Source of the DNA: Roseiarcus sp036513315
GTDB taxonomy: Bacteria > Pseudomonadota > Alphaproteobacteria > Rhizobiales > Beijerinckiaceae
NCBI GenBank assembly: GCA_036513315.1
Contig: DATBZF010000018.1
Location: forward strand, 1-64,000
Reading direction: 5' to 3'
DNA: 64,000 nt
Below are positions 9,901 to 18,965 of the stretch, in pieces. Both the position numbers and the translations under genes were made by a program. The first letter of the stretch is position 1, and each line of letters starts with the position of its first letter. Under the pieces are notes generated by a model, which made no database searches, was not told where the DNA came from, and saw nothing but the letters and a program-made list of their open reading frames with translations.

Positions 9901-12222
9901 CGTCGCCGCTTCGCCTTCCCCGAGACCCTCGTCGAAATCCTTCTTGACGCCGATCATCGTCGATTTGGCGCGGATCGGCAGCGTCACGACGCGCTCGACC
10001 GTGCGCCCACCCGGCTCGGCGACATCGACGATGAATTTCGCCTGAAGCGGCTTGGCGGCCGCGCCCTCCGGCAGCGCCTCCGAAATGTCCGCGTGGCCCT
10101 TGGCGTCGGTTTGCGCTTTGCCCTCGAATTGATTGCTTACCGCCGTGAATTCATCGTCGGTGAGCCCGCCCGCAAATCCCGGGTAACCTGGGATTTCCGA
10201 CCCGTCCACGGCCTGGAGCGACACTTGGCCGGTCACGTCGAGGCCCGCGGCGGGAGCGCCATAGAGAAACTTCGCGTCCAGCGCGATTGCGGCGGGCTCG
10301 CCCGGAGTGAGGATATCCGCGGCGGGCTTCAGTTTCACATCGAGACGTTCGGGTATGTAATCCTCGAGCATGAAGCCAGTTTCGCCGACGCTCGGGCCTT
10401 TGGGGTCGACATAGGCGACGACGCGCCAAGAGCCCGATTGCGCGCCGGCGAGCAGCGGCAGCGCCAGGGACCGCCCGCCCAGGCCTTGATCGGCGATGGT
10501 CGTCCGTTTGTATTCGACGCCGTCGGGGCGGATCGCCACCAGCGTCAACGGCAGGCCCGCCTTGGCGTGGCCTTTGGCGTCACGCAATAGCGCGGTGACA
10601 TAGACTGTCTCGCCCGAGCGATAGACGCCGCGTTCGGTGAACAGGAAAGCATCGAGCGCGCCAGGAGCGTCGCGCCCGTTGACGCCGCGATCGGTGAGAT
10701 CGAACGCACTCTGAACAAGGTTGAGGAAACCGTAATCGCCGGCTCCCGTCGTGGCGACAAGCAGGCCCGGCGACGCGCCGCCGGTCCCGCGCGACAGGCC
10801 GGGATCAAAGTCGATGCGGCCGTCCGCGCCGGTCGATTTGGTCGCCAATATTTCATTGTTGCGCGCGATCAGCTTGACTTCGACGCCGGCGAGCGGGGCC
10901 GCCGACGCCAGCGAATGCACGATCGCGTGTACGCCGTCTTCGCCTGACAGCGCGGTCAGGCCGAGGTCCGAGACAACAAGCCATTGCGTCGCCAGCGCGT
11001 CGCTGTTCTGATCGTCGCCTTCTGTCTTGGGAGTCGCGCTGTCGCCTTTCCAGGGCTGGGCGGTGATGATGTAAACGCCGGGTTCGAGCTTGCCGACCGC
11101 GTCCAGAACCGGAAAGTCGGTAACGACGTCCTTGTTCAGTTCGGAAGCGACGTCCATCGAGCCGCTCCATATTTTGACGCCGTCCGAATTGGCGATCTCG
11201 TTGGCGCGGGAACTGTCGATGCCCTTCAGGAAGTCATCGCGTTGAACAGCCGCGAGCAGGTTGCGATCGCCGACGCGATAGACATCGATTGCGATCTTGG
11301 CGGCGTTGACCGTCACCAGCGGCGCGCCTTGCTGGCCTTGTCGCGGCAGAACGTAACTCTTGCCGGTGAAATGGACCTGCGGCGAGCGATCACGAACATA
11401 GATTTCATAATCAGCGTCTTTGAGCAGGGATTCGCCGACGGTGGACGGAAGACCCTTTCGAACGACGATGGCGTATCGCTCGCCATGCTTCAGCCCCTCT
11501 ACGCAGATCTGCTGATCTTCCGAACTGATCGCGCCATTGGTTGCGCCCGAAACGGCGACATAAGGCGCAAAGTCCGTTTTCCGCGCCAAAGGTTCGGAGA
11601 ACTGGAAGCAGACGCGCGGCGCGGCGGAATCATTGTCGACCTTGTAGTCGGTGATGCGAAATCCGTATTTTTCGCGCAGATCCTCGTAGGTCTTCTGGAT
11701 GTCGAGATCATCGTGGCGGTCAAGGCTGGCGCGATAGGCGTCGAGAGCGGGACGCCACATTTCCCGGCGCGCAAAAAGGTTGGCCAGTAGGGCCAATGCC
11801 TCAGCTTGCGGAGCCGGCGCCGTTAGTCGCAGATACGCGGCGTAGGCGGCGGTCGTGCCGCGCTCGCGCAAATCGTAGCGCTCCGGGGCCTGCGCATCAT
11901 CGGCCTTGACGGCGATGCGGGAGAGTTGGAGCCAGTTGGCGGCGTCCTTGGGATTGCCTGTCACCGCCGCGGCGGCAAGTTTTCCGGCGAGTTTGTAGTC
12001 GGCATTATCCGTCGCCGCGGCCGCTTCTTTGCGCAATTGCTCGGGGTTCTTGCCCTTGGTGAGCGCGGCCTCGCCCGCGGTCTCCTTGCGTAGCGTCTCG
12101 GCCAGGCGCACGGCGTCGCTGGCGAGAAAGTCCCGCGCATATGGCTTGGATTCTGCGGCGTAGGCGTCTGCTCCGGCGAATATCGAGACGAGAGCCAATA
12201 ATATCCGAAGCGTGGCCTGCAT
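6964..12222 (-). CDS. Bacterial alpha-2-macroglobulin (YfhM-like protease trap)
   Basis: A 1752-residue periplasmic protein that is thought to trap invading proteases by a reactive thioester. A signal peptide (about 1-22, ending ADAYA) precedes macroglobulin-type beta-sandwich domains. The thioester motif C1296-S-E-Q1299 lies inside YPYGCSEQT and is intact; alpha-helical toroid and receptor-like regions follow. Unlike E. coli YfhM, there is no lipobox cysteine after the signal peptide, so the protein may be soluble in the periplasm (inference). The ATG at 12222 is used because the signal peptide begins there; 22 open upstream codons are polar. It overlaps pbpC by four bases and forms an operon with it. 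Confidence 0.93.
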   Translation of the reverse strand: MQATLRILLALVSIFAGADAYAAESKPYARDFLASDAVRLAETLRKETAGEAALTKGKNPEQLRKEAAAATDNADYKLAGKLAAAAVTGNPKDAANWLQLSRIAVKADDAQAPERYDLRERGTTAAYAAYLRLTAPAPQAEALALLANLFARREMWRPALDAYRASLDRHDDLDIQKTYEDLREKYGFRITDYKVDNDSAAPRVCFQFSEPLARKTDFAPYVAVSGATNGAISSEDQQICVEGLKHGERYAIVVRKGLPSTVGESLLKDADYEIYVRDRSPQVHFTGKSYVLPRQGQQGAPLVTVNAAKIAIDVYRVGDRNLLAAVQRDDFLKGIDSSRANEIANSDGVKIWSGSMDVASELNKDVVTDFPVLDAVGKLEPGVYIITAQPWKGDSATPKTEGDDQNSDALATQWLVVSDLGLTALSGEDGVHAIVHSLASAAPLAGVEVKLIARNNEILATKSTGADGRIDFDPGLSRGTGGASPGLLVATTGAGDYGFLNLVQSAFDLTDRGVNGRDAPGALDAFLFTERGVYRSGETVYVTALLRDAKGHAKAGLPLTLVAIRPDGVEYKRTTIADQGLGGRSLALPLLAGAQSGSWRVVAYVDPKGPSVGETGFMLEDYIPERLDVKLKPAADILTPGEPAAIALDAKFLYGAPAAGLDVTGQVSLQAVDGSEIPGYPGFAGGLTDDEFTAVSNQFEGKAQTDAKGHADISEALPEGAAAKPLQAKFIVDVAEPGGRTVERVVTLPIRAKSTMIGVKKDFDEGLGEGEAATFEAIAVAPDGSRVSRKGVEWSLYKIDSTYQWYNSDGHWGYEPVKSSKRIAEGSVDIAADAPAKISANVGWGKHRLDIKSADGDQTSISFDVGWSGSASADTPDNVVVTLDKANYQAGDEAKLRIASHFAGRATIAVVGDKIEQFIDIDLVEGDNVAPFKVGADWGAGAYAIAITHRPLDAKAKRMPGRALGLAWFGIDAATRKLDISLGAPEMTRPRQTMTLPIKVAGLAPGEEAEVTVAAVDIGILNITGFKTPDPKDYFFGQRKLSIEIRDLYGLLIDGMEGSLGAIHTGGDGSAGVEGNLPTQEPLALYSGVVRVDANGEAKVSFDLPAFNGSVRIMAAAWSKAKVGSAEAEVIVRDPVVVAGTLPRFLSLGDRSQMHIDIDNVEGDAGEYKLDLDIHGPLVAQADTMTKAVKLEAHQRTSVTIPVTAAGIGTASLDLRLTGPKLDVSEHFALGVTAGAPDLYRRSAHPLAAGASETISSDLLADFIPGTGSISVAASPFGGLDAPALLQALERYPYGCSEQTVSRAMPLLYANRLASIEHLAIDPDLDGRIKQSIDRVMDRQDSNGAFGLWKAGGDDDDLWLDAFVSDFLTRARERSFAVPQQGFNQALDRLRNEVVNAADPGDGAGEPLAYALYVLARNGRPVVGDLRYLADTKLSVFKTPLAEAQIAAALAMLGDRARAGKVFGLAIETLRGEHDSGYSRPDYGSRLRDGAGVLALLAEANLAEGEVAGDAIGEVSRIVELARNERTYTSTQENNWMVLAAEAIAEHSSPNLFTVDGQAQKGAVYRKWSGFGLDGKLATIANTSAAPAMVTTTTSGNPIVPEPPAAQGYEIERSFYKLDGTKFDARSVTQNDRFVIVLKVTEAEAKYARLLLVDRLPAGLEIDNPNLVDGGAIDAFSWLKKDVDPDHTEYRDDRFVAAFERAENQSAFFNVAYVVRAVAPGKYVYPPTTVEDMYRPERFGRNAFSTIEVIAK

Positions 12223-12240
12223 GGTTCGACCTATGTTTGG

Positions 12241-12299
12241 GGCGCAAAAAAGCGCCGATGGGCCATTGAGACACGGCTGACAAGTCAAGTATGTGACTT
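12241..12299. promoter_or_regulatory. Inverted repeats upstream of the A2M-pbpC operon
   Basis: The 245 bp between the A2M gene and the divergent MFS gene holds two small inverted repeats. One is GGCGC-N6-GCGCC at 12241-12256 with an all-A spacer; the other is AAGTCA-N6-TGACTT at 12282-12299. Either could be an operator or a leader hairpin. No promoter could be assigned with confidence. Confidence 0.3.
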
Positions 12300-12467
12300 T
12301 ACGGGATGTTCCAGGTTATCATAAAGCTCGAATTCGTCTCTTCAACTGGGGCGAGACCGAAGAAATCCAGATTGGCGGCTCGAGGGGATGCGCTGGGGTG
12401 GGAGGGCGTTTGCCCGATTGGCGCATTCGATCGAGGCGAGCGGCCAAAAAGAATGCAAGGGGGGCAA

Positions 12468-13850
12468 ATGGACGCCGCATCCGGGACGAGCGACCGATCT
12501 GGCGATATTGGCGCGCGCCTCGATCAATTGACGGCTTCTCGCGCCATCTGGACCCGCGTCGTGCTTCTGTCGCTGGGCGGCTGCTTCGAATATTATGATC
12601 TGTTTCTGACGGGTTATATAGCGCCCGGACTCGTGCGCGGCGGCATATTGACGTCGACAACGCCGGGCTTGTTCGGCACGAGCGGCGTTGCGAGTTTCGT
12701 AGCGGCGCTGTTCGCCGGATTGTTCGTGGGTACGGCTCTGTTCGGCTTCGTCGCCGACCGATTTGGACGCAAGACGATCTTCACCTATTCGTTGATTTGG
12801 TACACGATCGCCAGCATTTGCATGGCTTTCCAGTCCGATGCGTTCGGGCTGAACCTCTGGCGATTCATCGCCGGCATCGGCATTGGCGTCGAACTGGTGA
12901 CCATCGACGCCTATATCGCCGAACTTGTTCCCGCCGCGCTGCGCGGCCGCGCTTTTGCTTATAATTCGGCAGTTCAATTCGCGGCGGTGCCCATCGTCGC
13001 GCTGGTCGCGTGGCTCTTGGTTCCGATCGCGCCGTTGGGGATGGACGGATGGCGCTGGGTTGTGCTGATCGGCTCCTTGGGGGCGGTGTTCGTCTGGGCG
13101 ATCCGTCTGGGGCTTCCCGAGAGCCCGCGCTGGCTCGCTGAGCACGGGCGACTGGAAGAGGCCGATCGGGCGCTTTTGGCGCTCGAGCCGGGCGGCGGCG
13201 CCCGCGCCGCGCCGCGAGCGGCGACCGAGACGAAGCCGCGGCCCGGCGGATTTGCCGAAATCTGGGAAGCTCCCTATCTCACGCGGACTGTAATGCTGGT
13301 CATCTTCAATATTTTCCAGACCGTCGGTTTTTACGGCTTCTCGAATTGGGTGCCGACCTTGCTGATCAAACAGGGGATATCGATCACGCAGAGCCTGCAA
13401 TACACGTTCATTATCGCGATCGCCGCGCCATTTGGTCCATTGCTCGCCTCCTCGCTCGGCGACAAGGTTGAGCGCAAATGGCTGATCGTCGCGGCGGCGT
13501 TCGCCATCGCAATGTTTGGACTTCTGTTCGGCCAGACGACCGCCGCCGTTCCGCTAATCGGGCTTGGCGTGCTGCTAACCCTTTCGAACAATGTTCTGTC
13601 CTTCTCCTTCCATAGCTACCAGGCCGAGCTTTATCCGACGCGAATCCGGGCCATGGCGGTCGGATTCGTTTATTCCTGGAGCCGTTTGTCGGCCGTTTTC
13701 AGCGCCTTTGCGATTGCCTATTTTCTGCAATGGTTTGGCGTCGCCGGGGTCTTCACGCTGATCGCCGGCAGTATGGCGATCGTCATGCTTTCGATAGGCT
13801 TGTTGGGGCCAAGGACCAGCAATCTTTCCCTTGACGCCATCTCGAAATAG
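12468..13850 (+). CDS. MFS transporter, metabolite:H+ symporter type
   Basis: A 461-residue inner-membrane transporter with twelve predicted helices. The loop motif GFVADRFGRKT between helices 2 and 3 and LPESPRWLAEHGR after helix 6 are sugar/metabolite:proton symporter signatures. The FEYYDLFLTGY region in helix 1 resembles the KgtP/ProP/AAHS side of the superfamily. The substrate is unknown (an organic acid or sugar is likely). The ATG at 12468 has GGGGGG a few bases upstream; the open frame before it is not transporter-like. It is divergent from the A2M-pbpC operon. Confidence 0.87.
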   Translation: MDAASGTSDRSGDIGARLDQLTASRAIWTRVVLLSLGGCFEYYDLFLTGYIAPGLVRGGILTSTTPGLFGTSGVASFVAALFAGLFVGTALFGFVADRFGRKTIFTYSLIWYTIASICMAFQSDAFGLNLWRFIAGIGIGVELVTIDAYIAELVPAALRGRAFAYNSAVQFAAVPIVALVAWLLVPIAPLGMDGWRWVVLIGSLGAVFVWAIRLGLPESPRWLAEHGRLEEADRALLALEPGGGARAAPRAATETKPRPGGFAEIWEAPYLTRTVMLVIFNIFQTVGFYGFSNWVPTLLIKQGISITQSLQYTFIIAIAAPFGPLLASSLGDKVERKWLIVAAAFAIAMFGLLFGQTTAAVPLIGLGVLLTLSNNVLSFSFHSYQAELYPTRIRAMAVGFVYSWSRLSAVFSAFAIAYFLQWFGVAGVFTLIAGSMAIVMLSIGLLGPRTSNLSLDAISK

Positions 13851-13909
13851 AACGTGGCTTCAGAATCGCCGCCCGGATACAATCGACGGGCCTTTATCAG
13901 GAGAGATGG

Positions 13910-15343
13910 ATGGCGAGTATGGCGCGGCGGACGATTTGCGGTTTGGCTCTCGTTCTCGCCTTGGCCGCGCCGGTGGCATTGCGTGCGCAGAATGCCGCCC
14001 CGCTGTCTCCAAGCGTAGATCCCGTTTACGACTCGCAGAAGGCGGCGTTCGAAGCCTTGTCGGAAGCCGATCGCAAGGCGATCCAGGATTCGCTGGTCTG
14101 GAATGGCCATTATCTTGGCGTCGTCGACGGCGTCTTCGGCAAGCGCACGCGCGACGCCATCGTCGCCTATCAGACCAGCGTCAAGGCGCCAGCAACCGGG
14201 ACGGTGGACGCCGCGCAATTGGCCTCTATGACGAGCGCGGCGCAGAAGGCCCGCGCTGCCGTTCGTTTCCAGACATTCACCGATGACAAGACCGGCGTGA
14301 AAATCGGGGCGCCGTTGAAAATTCTGGACAAGCGCGTCGCCGGCGATTCAGGGGGCGTAAGGCTTATGAAGGCGGACGGCTCAATTACGCTTGATCTTAC
14401 AAGCACTTCCGGCAGCGACGCCAAGACTGGCATGCTCTACGCCGCGCTTATCGCCGACGCGCCGGGGCGAAAAATCACATTGAAGGTCAACCGTCCTGAT
14501 TTCTTCGTCGTCTCCGGCGAGGAGGCGGGGCGCAAATTCTACGAGCGCATGGCCAAGGCGCCGACAGGCTCTCCGGACCCTTCGGCGATCCGCGGGTTTC
14601 GGCTTGTTTATCCAGATTCGCAATCGGCTGATTTCGATCGGATCGGCGTGGCCATCGCCGATTCGTTTGACCCGTTCCCGGCGGCGGCCCCATCTTCCGC
14701 GATGGCGTCCGTCGTCCCGTCCGCGCCGCTGCCGGCGCCGGCGCCGTCCCGCCCCTTTTTCGCGGCGACCGGATTTCTGATTGGTCCGGGCCAAGCGCTT
14801 AGCGCCATCGGCGCGGCCGACTGTCCCAACCCGACGATCGATGGAAAGCCAGCGAAATTCGTGCGCGACGATCGCGACGCCGGCTTGAGCCTGCTGTCGG
14901 CGGACCTAAGCGCCAGTCCGTCAGTCGGCGCGCCGAACTTCGGCGCGCTTGGCCCCGATCTCGTGGCGCTCAGCTTTGCCGCCGAAGAGCCCGGCGGTCG
15001 CGTCACGCTTAACGTGACGTCCGCTTCGCCGCTCGGTCCCGGTCAAAAGGAGACGGCCCCGAAACTCCTGGCGTCCTTATCGAATAACGCCAGAGGCGCC
15101 CCGGTTTTTGACCGCAAGGGCGGTCTCGTCGCCATGATCGCGCAATCGTCCGGTGAGCCCAAGTTGGTGGCGGGCACAGCGCCTACCGCCGTCCATGGGA
15201 TGATCGGGGCGGACCAGATTCAACGGTTTTTATCCTTGGCGCCCGACGCCTCCGCCAAGACCGCGGGCGATGCCTCGCTCGGCGCCGGGCAAATCGCGGC
15301 GGCGGAACGCGGTTTTGTCGTAGCGATTTCCTGTCGCAAATGA
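13910..15343 (+). CDS. Peptidoglycan-binding protein with degenerate trypsin-like domain
   Basis: A 477-residue exported protein. A signal peptide (about 1-26, ending LRAQN) is followed by a PG_binding_1 domain (about 45-108, with NGHYLGVVDGVFGKRTRDAI). After a middle region and a Pro/Ala linker (about 255-280) comes a chymotrypsin/HtrA-like fold (about 282-450). The catalytic sites are lost: the usual GNSGGP position reads NARGAP (Arg395 for Ser), and the histidine position reads SAIGA. It is therefore probably a wall-binding pseudoprotease (inference). The start follows CAGGAG. Its TGA overlaps the murI ATG, so the two genes are coupled, consistent with a wall-related role. Confidence 0.78.
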   Translation: MASMARRTICGLALVLALAAPVALRAQNAAPLSPSVDPVYDSQKAAFEALSEADRKAIQDSLVWNGHYLGVVDGVFGKRTRDAIVAYQTSVKAPATGTVDAAQLASMTSAAQKARAAVRFQTFTDDKTGVKIGAPLKILDKRVAGDSGGVRLMKADGSITLDLTSTSGSDAKTGMLYAALIADAPGRKITLKVNRPDFFVVSGEEAGRKFYERMAKAPTGSPDPSAIRGFRLVYPDSQSADFDRIGVAIADSFDPFPAAAPSSAMASVVPSAPLPAPAPSRPFFAATGFLIGPGQALSAIGAADCPNPTIDGKPAKFVRDDRDAGLSLLSADLSASPSVGAPNFGALGPDLVALSFAAEEPGGRVTLNVTSASPLGPGQKETAPKLLASLSNNARGAPVFDRKGGLVAMIAQSSGEPKLVAGTAPTAVHGMIGADQIQRFLSLAPDASAKTAGDASLGAGQIAAAERGFVVAISCRK

Positions 15344-16185
15344 ACGAGGTTCGCGTGCGCGGCCCGCGCGTTCTTGTTTTTGATTCTGGCCTCGGCGGGC
15401 TCACCGTTCTTGCGCAAGTTAGAAAGGCGCGGCCTGACGCGATGCTGATCTACGCCGCCGATGACGCGGCGTTTCCCTATGCCGCGCTCGGCGAGCCCGA
15501 ACTTGTTTCCCGCGTCGCCTCGATGATGGAGCGCCTTGTCGCTGATCACGCGCCCGACCTCGTGGTCATCGCCTGCAGCACTGCCTCGACCCTCGTTCTG
15601 GGTCCGCTGCGCGCGCGCTTTCCCGCGCTTCCGTTCGTCGGGACGGTGCCGGCGATCAAGCCGGCGGCGGCGGCTTCGAAATCGCGCTTGATCAGCGTGT
15701 TGGCCACGACCGGCACGGTGGCGCGCGATTATACGCAGGCGCTTGTGCGCGAATATGCTGGCGATTGCGAGGTGACGCTTGTCGGTTCACGACATCTTGC
15801 GCGCCTGGCGGAGGATTGGATGAGAGGGCTGCCGGTCGATGAGGCGGAGATAGCGCGCGAGATCGCTCCTTGCTTTGTCGAAATCCCAGGGCGCCGCACC
15901 GATTTCATCGCCCTTGCCTGCACGCACTATCCCTTGCTGCTGGACCAATTGACGCGCCTTGCGCCGTGGCGCGTGGATTATATTGATCCGGCTCCGGCTA
16001 TCGCGCGTCGCGTCGATGCGCTGCTCGGGCCCTCCGATCGAACCAGTCCGTCCGGCTTCGCTTCTTCTCCGGCCATTTTCACTAGCGGCAGAGCGCCTGG
16101 GGATGCTTTGCAGAAAGCCTTACGGAAATTCGGCTTGTCCGCCATGCCTGTCGATGCGGAGGCGTTCGCATTCAGGAGGACTTGA
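15340..16185 (+). CDS. murI: Glutamate racemase
   Basis: A 281-residue cofactor-independent racemase that supplies D-glutamate for peptidoglycan. DSGLGGLTVL opens the fold. The two catalytic cysteines are present, in ACSTAST (Cys79) and ACTHYPLL (Cys194). The length is normal for the family. Its ATG overlaps the stop of the preceding wall-binding protein by four bases. pepN follows after 50 bp. Confidence 0.94.
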   Translation: MNEVRVRGPRVLVFDSGLGGLTVLAQVRKARPDAMLIYAADDAAFPYAALGEPELVSRVASMMERLVADHAPDLVVIACSTASTLVLGPLRARFPALPFVGTVPAIKPAAAASKSRLISVLATTGTVARDYTQALVREYAGDCEVTLVGSRHLARLAEDWMRGLPVDEAEIAREIAPCFVEIPGRRTDFIALACTHYPLLLDQLTRLAPWRVDYIDPAPAIARRVDALLGPSDRTSPSGFASSPAIFTSGRAPGDALQKALRKFGLSAMPVDAEAFAFRRT

Positions 16186-16235
16186 CGAGAGAGGTCCTGG
16201 CCGCGTTCTCTGAAGAAAAAAATAGGGACCATCTC

Positions 16236-18893
16236 ATGCGCACCAGCACCGGCCAGCCGATCCGTCTTGCGGATTATCGGGCGCCCGATTACCTGATCGA
16301 TTCCGTCGAGCTCGATGTGTCGCTCGATCGCCATGCGACGCGCGTCGTATCGACGCTGGCGATCCGCCCCAATCCGGCGGGCCGCGCGGGAGCCGCGTTG
16401 GCGCTTGACGGCGACGAACTCAAGCTGGTGAGCATCGAACTCGATGGAAACACGCTGGAAGCCGACGCATTCGTCGCGACGTCCGAAAATTTGATTCTCG
16501 CCAGCCCACCGCAACAAGCGTTCAAGCTGCGCATCGAGACGGAGCTCGATCCGACCGCCAACACCAAGCTCATGGGACTTTACCGCTCCGGTTCGGCCTA
16601 TTGCACGCAATGCGAGGCGGAGGGCTTTCGACGCATTACCTATTTTGCGGATCGGCCCGATGTCCTCTCGACCTATCTCACGCGGCTCGAGGCGGACAAG
16701 AGTGAGGCGCCCATTCTCCTCGCCAATGGCAATCTCGAGACGCGCGGCGATTTGCCGGGGACCAATCGCCATTTTGCGGTCTGGCGTGATCCTCACAGAA
16801 AGCCGAGCTATCTGTTCGCGCTGGTGGCCGGCGATCTTGCTCATCTCGCCGACCGTTTCGTTACCGCATCGGGCCACGCGGTCGAACTTGGCATTTATGT
16901 CGAGCATGGCCGGCAGGACCGCGCGGCCTACGCGATGGATTCCCTCAAGCGTGCAATGCACTGGGATGAAGTCGCGTATGGGCGCGAGTATGATCTTGAC
17001 GTTTTCAACATTGTCGCTGTTTCAGACTTCAACATGGGCGCGATGGAAAACAAGGGCCTTAACGTATTCAATGACAAATACGTGCTCGCCTTGCCGGAAA
17101 CCGCGACGGATGACGATTATGCCGGCATCGAGGCGGTCATCGCCCATGAATATTTCCACAATTGGACCGGCAACCGCATCACCTGCCGCGACTGGTTTCA
17201 GCTCTGTTTGAAGGAGGGGTTGACGGTCTTTCGCGACCAGGATTTTTCGGCGCATGAACGCTCGGCGCCGGTCAAGCGCATTGCCGACGTGCGCGGGTTG
17301 CGGGCGGCGCAATTTCCGGAGGACGCCGGCCCGCTCGCCCATAACGTGCGTCCGGAAATCTATCACGAGATCAACAATTTCTACACGGCGACGGTCTATC
17401 AGAAAGGCGCCGAGCTGATCCGGATGCTGAAACTGCTGATCGGCGCCGAAGCCTTCCGCGCCGGCATGGATCTTTATTTCGAACGATACGACGGCACGGC
17501 CGCGACGGTCGAGGATTTTCTTGGATGTTTCGCGGAGACGTCAGGGCGCGATCTGAGCGAATTCAAACGCTGGTACAGCCAGGCGGGAACGCCGCTCCTG
17601 ACTTTCCGCAGCGCCTATGATGAAGGCGCGCGCAGCCTGACGCTCGAAATTTCGCAGGCGACGGCGCCGACGCGCGACCAGGATGTGAAGCTGCCTTTGA
17701 CAATGCCTATCGCGCTCGGGCTGATTGATGCGACGGGCGCGGAGATTCCACTTGCCTCGGGCGATGCGAGCGCGAGTGAATTGGCTCGCGGAATTCTGGA
17801 ATTGACGGGCGCGTCGCGTCGCCTTGTCTTCACAGGCGTTGCGAGCCGTCCGACCCTTTCCCTGCTGCGCGGATTTTCCGCTCCGGTTCGGGTCGATGAC
17901 GATCTCACCGAGAGCGATCTGCTGATCCTGTCGCGACACGATCGCGACAGCTTCAATCGATGGCAGGCGATGCAAAGCCTGGCGACGCGATTGTTGATCC
18001 GATCCGTAGCAGCGATAAGGGCGGGCGAGGCGCCGAAGGTCGGCCCCGAGTTCGTCGAAGCCTATGGCGCGATCCTCGACGAAGCTCAGGCGGGTCGTCT
18101 CGATGCGGCTTTCGCAGCCCAGGCGCTGAGCCTGCCCAGCGAAGGGGACATCGCCCGAGAGATCGCTCGAAATGTCGACCCCGACGCGATTTTCGTGGCG
18201 CGCGAGTCCCTGCGCGGAATGCTCGGCCGCGCCCATGCCGCTGGACTGGCGCAGCTTCATGACAGTTTCGGGAACGGCGCGCATTTTAGTCCAGACGCGG
18301 CAAGCGCGGGACGGCGCGCCTTGCGCAATGTGGCGCTGTCGATGCTCGCAGCCGGTAAAGCGGAGGAGGGCGCGGAGCGCGCCCAACGCCAGTTGGCCGG
18401 CGCCAATAACATGACCGAACGTTTCGCCGCCCTTGCCGTTCTTTCCCTGACGCCCGGACGGGCGCGCGAACATGCGCTCGACGCCTTCGCGCGCGCCCAC
18501 GCCGCCGATCCGCTGATCCTCGACAAATGGTTCGTCCTGCAGGCGCATATTCCTGAGAAAGAGACCTTGACGCGCGTCCGTGGTCTGATGAGCCATCATG
18601 CTTTCTCGCTGAGCAATCCCAATCGCGTGCGCGCCCTGATCGGCGGCTTCAGCGCCAACCAGACGCAATTCAATCGGATCGACGGCGCGGGCTATGATCT
18701 GCTCGCCGAGATCGTGCTGACGCTTGATCCGACCAATCCGCAAATCGCCGCACGGCTGCTGTCGGCTTTGCGCTCGTGGCGATCGCTGGAACCCCAGCGT
18801 CAGTCGCGGGCGCAAGCGGCTCTTGGCGCGATCGCCGGCAAGACCGAGCTTTCCGCCGATGTGCGCGATATTGTGACGCGGTGCCTGAGTTGA
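16236..18893 (+). CDS. pepN: Aminopeptidase N (M1 family)
   Basis: An 885-residue cytoplasmic zinc aminopeptidase that trims N-terminal residues from peptides. GAMEN is at 268-272, and the zinc site is HEYFH (304-308) with Glu327 18 residues after the second His (HExxH-x18-E). The C-terminal helical half is full length. The ATG at 16236 gives the family-typical start MRTSTGQPIRLADYRAPDY and follows TAGGGA. A TTG at 16182 next to AGGAGG, overlapping the murI stop, is an alternative but adds 18 residues not expected of the family. Confidence 0.95.
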   Translation: MRTSTGQPIRLADYRAPDYLIDSVELDVSLDRHATRVVSTLAIRPNPAGRAGAALALDGDELKLVSIELDGNTLEADAFVATSENLILASPPQQAFKLRIETELDPTANTKLMGLYRSGSAYCTQCEAEGFRRITYFADRPDVLSTYLTRLEADKSEAPILLANGNLETRGDLPGTNRHFAVWRDPHRKPSYLFALVAGDLAHLADRFVTASGHAVELGIYVEHGRQDRAAYAMDSLKRAMHWDEVAYGREYDLDVFNIVAVSDFNMGAMENKGLNVFNDKYVLALPETATDDDYAGIEAVIAHEYFHNWTGNRITCRDWFQLCLKEGLTVFRDQDFSAHERSAPVKRIADVRGLRAAQFPEDAGPLAHNVRPEIYHEINNFYTATVYQKGAELIRMLKLLIGAEAFRAGMDLYFERYDGTAATVEDFLGCFAETSGRDLSEFKRWYSQAGTPLLTFRSAYDEGARSLTLEISQATAPTRDQDVKLPLTMPIALGLIDATGAEIPLASGDASASELARGILELTGASRRLVFTGVASRPTLSLLRGFSAPVRVDDDLTESDLLILSRHDRDSFNRWQAMQSLATRLLIRSVAAIRAGEAPKVGPEFVEAYGAILDEAQAGRLDAAFAAQALSLPSEGDIAREIARNVDPDAIFVARESLRGMLGRAHAAGLAQLHDSFGNGAHFSPDAASAGRRALRNVALSMLAAGKAEEGAERAQRQLAGANNMTERFAALAVLSLTPGRAREHALDAFARAHAADPLILDKWFVLQAHIPEKETLTRVRGLMSHHAFSLSNPNRVRALIGGFSANQTQFNRIDGAGYDLLAEIVLTLDPTNPQIAARLLSALRSWRSLEPQRQSRAQAALGAIAGKTELSADVRDIVTRCLS

Positions 18894-18965
18894 GCGCCTC
18901 ACGGCGGCTTGCAATTGGCCGCCGGGCTCTTTTCCGCGCGCCGCCTGAAGACTGCCGAGATCGCC

